A stretch of DNA of 64,000 bases, taken from contig JAMZAV010001982.1 of the NCBI GenBank assembly GCA_024449915.1, forward strand, positions 186,001-250,000, read 5' to 3'. The translations under genes and the position numbers were made by a program. The notes under the pieces were generated by a model, which saw nothing but the letters and a program-made list of their open reading frames with translations, searched no databases and was not told where the DNA came from. Positions 57,499 through 64,000 of the stretch are shown piece by piece. The number at the start of each line of letters is the position of its first letter. Within the stretch, counting starts at the first letter, position 1. The DNA is from Sweltsa coloradensis (lineage: Eukaryota; Arthropoda; Insecta; Plecoptera; Chloroperlidae).

Positions 57499-57575
57499 AT
57501 CCACTTTTCTTATAGTCCTTATGACTTGATGACCTGATGAGTCCCAGAAGGACGAAACGCGTCGTGGATTAAGGT
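57499..57575 (+). ncRNA. Hammerhead ribozyme
   Basis: The core CTGATGA (57534-57540) is followed by stem II GTCC-CAGAA-GGAC (57541-57553), GAAA (57554-57557), a minimal stem III in CGCGT, and the GTC cleavage site (cut after C57563). All invariant core bases are present. Stem I can form from AC/GT next to the core plus CCTTA (57517-57521) with TAAGG (57570-57574), with an internal loop between as in natural fast-cleaving hammerheads. An alternative outer pairing is AATCCAC (57499) with GTGGATT. A very short stem III and CAGAA loop II are typical of hammerheads in Penelope-like retroelements. It lies in dipeptidase intron 2. Confidence 0.88.
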
Positions 57576-57848
57576 AAAACTTTAAATTAGCTGCAGTTGT
57601 CATCAGCAGGTGAAAAGTTTTGTCGCCCCCAGCCCTTCAGGCTGGGATTTATGTCCTCTTTGCTTTCCCAACCTGTCAACCCTTCTCCAATCTTTTCTTA
57701 TAGTCATTTTAGCAGTTAAGGAGGATCAAAATTTCAATTACTAATTGATTACAATTTACACTATTCAAAATCCTTATCCTTGTTTTAGTTAAATCTAGAC
57801 CTGCGGACCAAAGACTTTGATTCTAGGCCATTCTTCTTTCTTTTCCAG

Positions 57849-57931
57849 CCATGTTTATAGGTGGAGGCAACACTTTCCAACTTCTCAAGGCTCTCTATGA
57901 CAACAAGCTGATCGAACCAATCCGACAACAG
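57849..57931 (+). CDS. pepE: Alpha-aspartyl dipeptidase, third coding exon
   Basis: Acceptor TTCTTTTCCAG, donor CAG|GTGAGA. In phase it encodes AMFIGGGNTFQLLKALYDNK and LIEPIRQQ. GGGNTFQLL is the strongly conserved glycine loop of peptidase E. 83 nt, ending in phase 0, total so far 113 codons of a family length near 230-240. The next part should carry the GxSAG nucleophile serine. I found no exon for it in the remaining 6 kb, so the rest lies beyond the window or is lost. Confidence 0.9.
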
Positions 57932-57984
57932 GTGAGATAGCAATCCCTGTTCTTGTCTAATTGTGACATCAACATGACATCAAC

Positions 57985-58520
57985 TCATTGGATGAGCAAA
58001 GCAAAGACTTCAATTTCACTGACCCCTCAAAAAATTAAGCTCCAATGTTTTTGTTTTTTTTTTGATTATCTGTCTGTTTGTTTGCACGATTCCGGGCAAA
58101 CGGCATATGCGAACTTAGACCTGCCACGTTTTTGGGTACAATCGAAGAAATATTTCTCATCAATATCGTACTTTTACGATTTTTTTCGATTTTTAGTGCA
58201 ATATTTTCGTGACATTTCAGCCGATTCTGACCAAACGGGTGGGGCTACAACGTTCATATTTTACATGGACATTAAGGTAATGGTGATGTATTGCTTTTTG
58301 AAAGAAAAAGTTGAAAAAGTTAGCCAGAATCCATAGAATAAAGGTTTTAATGAGTTTTCTAGGTTTATAATAACAATTAACAAGTAACAATAGAAACTTG
58401 ACAACAATCACCTACAATGCATTCAAAAAGAACTTAAAAAGGTAAAGTGGTCCCACGCAAACTAAAAACTTACAAAAAAAGCTCATCCATTAACGCGGCG
58501 GGACTTAAGCGTTTTCCTAG
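57985..58520. mobile_element. CTAGG-family element, chimeric ends
   Basis: Starts TTGGATGAGCAAAGCAAAG and ends GGACTTAAGCGTTTTCCTAG followed by TA. It contains the CATATGCGAAC / ATTTCTCATCAATATCG and GACCAAACGGGTGGGGC blocks. It lies just after exon 3. Confidence 0.7.
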
Positions 58521-58631
58521 TATATTCTATGTTTGTGCAGTTTCTTTGCCTAGGCCTATGTATTGAATAATATATTCTTTGGTAGCTACCATAGGAGTAT
58601 TGTATGCATCAGATGTGGTGTGTTGGTAATT

Positions 58632-59656
58632 ATTTTTCTTCTGTGTATAGAGGGGCTTCTTCAGCCATTCTTCTTTCTTGCTATCCAGTATAAAATGTTT
58701 TATTTCTCTGTCCTGCTCATATCATTGGGCAGGGAGTCAATGTCATTCTGAAGTGCAAGCGCGTAGGAAGGGGGGGGGAAGGGGGGAGTTTCCCCCCCAC
58801 TTTTTACCATGACCCCCCCACTTCAGAATCTTAGAAATTCAGTCTCGCCGTAAATACGCACGGAAACAAATTCTGAATACGAATTTTCAATTTTGAATTT
58901 CCCACTGTGATTCTTTTGTTTTTGTAAATGAGTAAAAAGTACATTATAAATTTATAATTGCCATAGGTAGCGTCGGGATGTTGTGACACGGTATTGCAGT
59001 CCGTATACTGGGGTACTGGGTGTGTTTAACGAAGACTTGTTTGTGGGCTGGTTAGTTTAAGTTATGACTAGACACTGACAGTGGAAGGAAGGAGAACCTC
59101 AGAATAATGAAGAAAATACCTTCAGCTCTTTTGAACTGGCTCAAAAGCCATGCATGGTCTATCTCTTAACTCCAACTTTATTTTTAGTTTTATAGTTTTA
59201 TCTGTACAAAAAATACATTAATTTGGTATTGCATTCAGCACACGATTTTTTCTAGAACGCACCAAACACATAAAACCTAATTTTCAAAATTTTCGCCTGC
59301 GGCGCTGTTGTTGGGGGGCTTCGCCCCCCAAACCCCCCGTGCTTGGCAGCAGATTTGTTGTTCCCCCCCCACTCGAAAAGGAGTTTCCTACGCGCCTGCT
59401 GAAGTGCGGCGCACCTGAAAAGGTGTGCTCTGTCTTAGGATTCAAAATTACATAATTTACAAGTGGCGGGTTCGGTGGTAATGTTGAATCTGTTCAGATG
59501 GTGTTGCAGAACGTCATGGCCAGTTGCAAGTCGGAACTGGGCTGTGACAGTTTTACGAGACCAGTTTTTGTCTGGCCCTTTTTTGATCTCATCCCACCAA
59601 GATTTCACTGTTGCAGCCTCTTCTGATCTGTTTTTGAAGACCTTTTCCATGATCAA
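58632..59656 (-). pseudogene. LINE C-terminal fragment interrupted by a hAT MITE
   Basis: On the - strand 59656-59435 encodes KGPDKNWSRKTVTAQFRLAT, GHDVLQHHLNRFNI and CKLC. After a stop it continues DRAHLFRCAAL up to the MITE border at 59399. Beyond the MITE (58755 downward) the pattern resumes with SLPNDMS and, after another stop, YWIARKK. This GH...LxRF..C..C...H..RC order is the C-terminal zinc-binding region of Jockey/I-type LINE proteins. Only this end survives. Confidence 0.65.
58756..59398 (-). mobile_element. hAT-type MITE, copy 2 (8-bp target duplication CTGAAGTG)
   Basis: Reverse-oriented copy of 52294-52928. CTGAAGTG lies immediately outside both ends (58748-58755, 59399-59406), a perfect 8-bp duplication. 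643 bp, no ORF. It is inserted in a LINE fragment. Confidence 0.9.
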
Positions 59657-59690
59657 GCAAATCTCTTTTTATACATAGTGAAATGTCATA

Positions 59691-60180
59691 CACTACGTTT
59701 ACCACAGGCTCTAGTCCGGCTTACACTGAGCCGCTTTCATCTAGTCCGAGGTGTATATCAACAAAACTATGCCGGCCTACTCTAGCCCAATTTCAAGCCG
59801 AACTAGCCACAGCCAGCTAGACCTACTAGAACGTCGGTTTTCAACCACTAAATTTACCAAAACAAAGTTATTAAATGAAACCAATTATTAAACTGTAGCT
59901 ATATTATATTGCCTTTATGACTTATTTGCATGGTACGCATCTATTCTCGCCCGATTTGTTCTAGAGCGGCACCTGGATACTCATAATCTTACTCATCAAG
60001 TTGCAGTGAAGTGTTTATCAGTCTGGACAAGTTCGTTTGAAGCGGTCTAGACTCGTTGGCAAACGAGTCTAGATCGGTTCCCATCTGGGCCGGCTCAAAG
60101 CGTTTATCAAGCCATGTAGGCCGGCCTAGAGATAGGCCGCTCCAGTGTAAGCCGGACTAGAGGCTGTGGTAAACGTAGTG
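59691..60180. mobile_element. TIR element (MITE) with about 45-bp ends
   Basis: Left end CACTACGTTTACCACAGGC and right end GCCTCT-type complement finishing GTGGTAAACGTAGTG are inverted repeats over about 45 bp (including TCTAGTCCGGCTTACACTG). ATA lies outside both ends. An internal TAGTCCG / CGGACTAG theme recurs. No ORF. Confidence 0.75.
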
Positions 60181-60592
60181 ATAGAGAGAGAGAGCTGGTG
60201 GGGGATCTTTGTTGGTGCCGCTTTTGGCTAAAAATCAGCTTTTTCGTTCCCCAGAATTTGACAGTGGCTGGGGATCTACTGAACTTCAAGCCTCTGTCTT
60301 GTTGATGGAGGCTAGTGATCGAGTTTTTGAATAGCAGCACTCAGGGTGGTAATTAGCTGCTTTTGTGACAAACTGTGGCTGAGATGCTATCGTAGAGGAT
60401 GAAAAATTTATGTTTGTTGAGCGGAAAGGTTGGCATATCTGCAATTTTCTGGGCAGTGAGTTTATTATGAGTTGAGGAATACATGTACTTACGGTCCCGG
60501 GATCAATATCACTCCCCTCTCCACCGTCCACCTCTTATTTTATACAGTGATAACTCCTGGTACATGCGTATACTACCTGCATTCCAGTCGAC
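60181..60592. other. Unassigned spacer
   Basis: Starts with a GAGAGAGAG run. Short frames (60286-60531 and 60483-60797) show no family features. Confidence 0.4.
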
Positions 60593-60751
60593 TTACATTT
60601 GTCTATTATTTAATACAATCCAGAAATTTAAAAATCCATCCCGGGTTCGAACCCCGATCGGGATGGATTTTTTTAATTTCTGGATTGTATTAAAATATAA
60701 TAACAATTCCACCTACGGGAGTGTTTCCCGACTATCCAAATCGAGAAATAT
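60593..60751 (-). repeat. Hairpin repeat with tRNA B-box core (copy 3)
   Basis: Arms 60612-60643 (ATACAATCCAGAAATTTAAA...) and 60659-60691 are inverted around GGTTCGAACCCCGAT. T7 follows GGGATGGA. The head motif GTCGGGAAACACTCC occurs in complement at 60720-60733 and CCACCTACGGG next to it. Same family as 11619 and 11921, but here the A-box part is gone and the structure is a near-perfect palindrome. Confidence 0.75.
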
Positions 60752-61803
60752 TAGTTACATTTGTCTGTTTTGGCCAGGGCTTTTGAGGTGTTGGTAGATC
60801 TATAGTTGCCAGTTGGCTAACGACAAACAATGTCATCATAATGACCATGCACTGACTTGTTATTGTTTGATGTAGGCCTACTTATGTTACCTGGCTGGCG
60901 TTTTTTCTGTGGTACAGCGCAGTAGACAAGACAGTCGAAGGCGTTGGGTCTGAAACTCTTATTAACAACCCGGTGAAATGCAAAGAAAATGTGAAACCAA
61001 TTTGAGCTACCGGTACCAATTTCATACCTTTTCACCTCCCTTTCTTTCCACTTAGTGCTTTATTACCGTAGGCTAATTAAAAATAAAACTACGACCTGTT
61101 TCTTATTGCCACTTAATTTGCCGCTTACTTCCATCTTGTAATAGGCAAAATAATAATATAGGCTAACGGTTTATAATTTTATTAATTTATAATTTTTTAT
61201 TGGTCTATTAATCAACATCTTTAGAAACTTTTAAATTAAATCAAGATCATAATACGTCATCATCAGTATCCATCGCCGTTTCCTACTTCTGGCAGGGTCA
61301 ATTTGGGTTTAGCAACCAAATTTTTCCACTTCTTTCTATCCTCCCACAATTGTGTCTCTTCTATGCTCCCAGCTCTCTCCTCCTGCCTCCAAGTCTCCTG
61401 TTATGATGTCCTTTGTTGAGAAGGCAGTGAATCATAGCTGTTTATAAAACATTGGCTCTGCATAATAAAATGTTTTAAAATGTTTTTTGATGGTTTAACA
61501 TTTGTAAATCCACATGGATTGTACACCTATGGATTGATTCAAGACTGTGTTAGCAGCTCCATTATTAGTAAGTAAGTTCTACCATTTGTATGTGAAATAT
61601 TTATGTTTTTATAAAGTGACATTTGGTATAAATTTTTATTTGGACGGGCATTTATCCAGTTGCTATGGTTACAAGTGAGTTAAATGTTTTTCTATTGAGT
61701 TCTTTGGACAAAGATATGTCACTCAACTATTGATTTTAGACAGTTATAAAGTTTATCATGGCAGCATCAGTTAATGCAATTTTTTATGAAAAATGTTTAG
61801 AAA
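60752..61803. other. Spacer before the multidomain element
   Basis: No gene recognised. This may include the 5' region of the element that starts coding at 61804, but no LTR, TIR or promoter is visible. Confidence 0.4.
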
Positions 61804-62181
61804 ATGACCATAGATGATATCCGATTTGAACTTATTAATTTTAACATTTCTTCGAAAGGTATTTATGGAAAGAGAGAACTTTTGGAGAAATTATTTGACA
61901 AGCTCAACAAACAGAACGTTAACCTGAAAAAGTCATTAAATAAGTATATTATAAAGAAGTCAAATAATTCACAGAATAATATGCGACATGGACATGAAAA
62001 TGAAAAACACGTAAATGTGAATAAACAGGTTATCGAACCAGACCTTGACAAACAAGAAAGATTTCTAAATTTTGATCAGTTAGGCACTATAATTCAGCAT
62101 AATGTGTGTGATGGGCCTACACATTCCATGGAGAAGATTCAAGTTGCCCTTCCAGACCTTGAAAGCAAGGAAATATTCTAA
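61804..62181 (+). CDS. SAP-like domain protein segment (ORF1-like of an unknown element)
   Basis: ATG at 61804 opens MTIDDIRFELINFNISSKGI, then YGKRELLEKLFDKLNK. This matches the SAP pattern (two short helices, central Gly, KxELLxRL), a DNA-binding fold. About residues 37-60 are Lys/Asn-rich. The frame stops at 62182, but coiled-coil-like text continues at once in the next frames (LEKKVLEQMLNEEKFLK; VSILQKEIIDINKLDKTAVV at about 62320-62380), so the original ORF was longer. Taken with the downstream hydrolase and macro domains, it looks like the N-terminus of a mobile-element accessory protein. The host-gene alternative is less likely given the decay. Confidence 0.55.
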   Translation: MTIDDIRFELINFNISSKGIYGKRELLEKLFDKLNKQNVNLKKSLNKYIIKKSNNSQNNMRHGHENEKHVNVNKQVIEPDLDKQERFLNFDQLGTIIQHNVCDGPTHSMEKIQVALPDLESKEIF

Positions 62182-62619
62182 AACTTGAAAAAAAGGTCTT
62201 AGAACAAATGTTGAATGAAGAAAAATTTCTTAAAATAATTGCAAATCTAGACAATATTGTATTAAATTAAAATCGAGGTGCCAGCATTATAAGGATTGTT
62301 GGATATTTGCAATTCTAAAGTTAGCATATTGCAAAAGGAGATTATCGATATCAATAAATTAGACAAAACTGCTGTTGTAACATCTGATCTTCATTCGTAC
62401 AGTAGGCCTACCAGTGACCCAAGTGACACTGCGTGTGAAACATAAACCGTTCATGTTCCTGGCAACAACAAAGGCAAGGCCAATCACTTTTCAACGCAAC
62501 TGAATTCCCTGTTCTCCATCATACTCGAATGGATGTAAGCCGAGACCCAGGATGGCCAGCCACCTAGTTGCTCGTTCTACTGATCGAGGCTCTCAACCGG
62601 TAAACAGCCTAGCCCAAAC

Positions 62620-63115
62620 TTACTAACCTAGTAATCAGCGACTCAATGTTTGTTGGGTGCAGCAACATTAAGCCAAACGACATCTATATCCTGGAAAACC
62701 CATCCAGGCATACAACCATTTCAGCTACAAAAAACTGCTAGAGTCAAGAAACTGATGACCCCAATGTATGCGTCGTAGTGTTGCACTGTGGCACAAATTC
62801 TATCAACAGACGTAGCATTGGGCAATATCTAATGATATGTATCAAATGCTAAGGACTACCCAAAAAACATTCCCACGTGCCTCAATCGCTTACACCTCCA
62901 TCGCACACCGCAGTGATATAGAATGCAAGGACTTGGTGGAAGAAGTCAACAGTGAATTAAAAAGAATATGTTACTTACTGCAAGCCACTTATGTTGAGAT
63001 AAACAACTCAATATACCCAGCACGCCATCTGTCCAAAGGAGGCCTACACCCCAAACAGCAGGGTCATGCCACCATCCACAACTTGTTGGCCGAAATGTGC
63101 TCAGTAATGAGTTGG
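62620..63115 (+). pseudogene. SGNH-hydrolase-like domain, decayed
   Basis: The frame at about 62620-62850 has LVISDSMFVGCSNIKPNDI (block I, nucleophile Ser in DSM) and VCVVVLHCGTNSIN (block III, GTN with Asn), with a stop at about 62738. The 62837-63238 frame continues with ASIAYTSIAHRSDI, VEEVNSELKRICYLLQATYV and HLSKGGLHPKQQGHATIHNL (block V, with Gly in place of the usual catalytic Asp two residues before His). SGNH-type esterase domains are known in Ngaro-type YR elements and in ORF1 of some CR1-like LINEs. At least one stop and one shift break it. Confidence 0.65.
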
Positions 63116-63399
63116 GCGACCAACACCTTCACTTACCTACACCGTTCCCAAAATCAAAAACACCAGTCTCAGCCCCGCTCTCCGGCTCCGCAAACCATCC
63201 TCATCATCAATCACCACAAAGAGACATGGCAGGCCTAGACAGTCAACGGTCGAGCGTGAGGGCAATCTACTTCCAATTCGAATCCACAAAACTCTTCTCC
63301 CATCCCCACTAAAAGCATACCAGCTCAGTCTACTATTGTACAGATCCCTACCACTCCAATCCCCTACTACCTCATACCAACCAGCAAAACACAAGCCCA

Positions 63400-64000
63400 G
63401 CAATTTGGCCTCAACAGTCACAGAGCTCCAAGGTAACCTATTTGACGCCCCCTCATTAATTCCCCTCGTGCACTGTGTTGGGGCGGATTTTGAAATGAGC
63501 CAAGGCATCGCAGCAAGTTTCAAAAGTAAATTGGCTGCGTGGACCATCTGATTCAACAAAGAAGAGGGGTCGGAAGCTTTGCAAACACTCCATGCGGAAG
63601 GCAGAATCATTTCTTACCTGATAAACTAAGCAGGTCTCGAGAAGTAAGCCGCTTGCACATAACCTACGAGCTACCCTAAAAAACCTCCGAGCATACTGTG
63701 ATTTCTACCACATCGGACAAACTTGCCATGCCCCGCATTGGGTGTGTCCTTGATCATATGTACTGGCCATTGTCAAGGCCATGATTGAAGACATATTTCG
63801 CGACTCAAGAACGCAAATTCTCATCTACACTCCCAATGCCCTCGCCAACATCCAGATTGACCACGTATCTTCCAACAAAATTCTTTGTTCCTATGCAACT
63901 GCCCCTTCAACTGCCCCCATGTTGGATGCCCTTTACTCCTTCCCAAACACAACCCCCCCCTCAGAGGCTGACCCTGATGGACGTCAGCTTTTACTGCTGA
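63400..64000 (+). pseudogene. OARD1-like macro domain, decayed, cut by window end
   Basis: In the 63336-63551 frame: TELQGNLFDAPSLIPLVHCV, then ADFEMSQGIAASFKSK. In shifted frames: EALQTLHAEGRIISYLIN (about 63575-63627), PTYE (about 63662), MPRIGC.LDHMYWPLS (63729-63775) and DIFRDSRTQILIYTPNA (63791 on). This order (G-D/N-LF, HC, DxxMxxGIAxxFK, RxIxYLITK, PTYENL, MPRIGCGLD.L.W, ..I.VYTP) is that of terminal ADP-ribose/O-acetyl-ADP-ribose hydrolases of the OARD1 type. The loop Gly of GAGIA reads SQGIA. Four or more breaks make this copy inactive. It follows the SGNH region through a Pro/Ser-rich linker without a gene boundary. Confidence 0.65.

Larger units (their letters stand above)
55243..57848. 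other. Dipeptidase intron 2: repeats and ribozyme
   Basis: Holds a loose foldback (about 55570-56730: TTAGGGGTAATGAGGAAC on the left, CCTCATTACCCCTTACC on the right, with an inner pair TTTACCCCAG/CTGGGGTAAA), a TIR element (56920-57393) and the hammerhead at 57499-57575. No protein gene. Confidence 0.55.

Overview
The window is eukaryotic, animal-type nuclear DNA. It is AT-rich, its gene fragments are split by introns with good GT/AG sites, and almost everything else is transposable elements at different stages of decay. The only recognisable host gene is an alpha-aspartyl dipeptidase (peptidase E family) on the + strand. Three coding exons are visible (50018-50144, 55088-55242, 57849-57931). 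They join in phase into 113 codons and stop before the catalytic-serine region, so the gene runs off the window or is broken. Dense AGGCCT/TAGGCCTA words, echinoderm- or mollusc-like LINE tails and a hammerhead ribozyme suggest a marine invertebrate. The species cannot be named from this sequence.

Left part (975-25750): one very large Ty3/Gypsy-type LTR retrotransposon on the - strand. It has two LTRs of about 1.0 and 1.1 kb, a 4-bp target duplication (ATTC) and a tRNA-Leu-like primer site one base from the LTR. Its order is Gag, zinc knuckles, protease, an unusual 727-codon coiled-coil/Asn-rich ORF, RT-RNase H-integrase, then a 7 kb 3' non-coding region holding a perfect 152-bp inverted repeat. 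About 7.2 kb of other repeats (about 11092-18263) splits the integrase.

Middle part (26.2-45.7 kb): a 147-bp tandem array directly upstream of a decayed Jockey-like LINE (27290-30523), then nested foldback elements. The main families are a CTAGG...CCTAG TIR family carrying GGATGAGC and AGCGAAGCG motifs, and an 8.0-kb palindromic composite (34445-42444) flanked by TAA. A CR1/L2-like LINE tail follows. At 45741-48902 lies a young but RT-deleted Gypsy element on the + strand.

Right part (48.9-64 kb): the dipeptidase exons. Their introns hold a 1.35-kb foldback, a tRNA-derived SINE and a hAT-type MITE with a perfect 8-bp duplication; a second MITE copy lies in opposite orientation downstream of exon 3. 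A complete hammerhead ribozyme core lies at 57534-57563 in intron 2. From 61804 to the window end there is a decayed multidomain ORF: SAP-like domain, coiled coil, SGNH-hydrolase-like block, then an OARD1-like macro domain. I do not know a standard element with that architecture. It is, with the hammerhead and the extra coiled-coil ORF of the giant Gypsy element, the most interesting content of the window.
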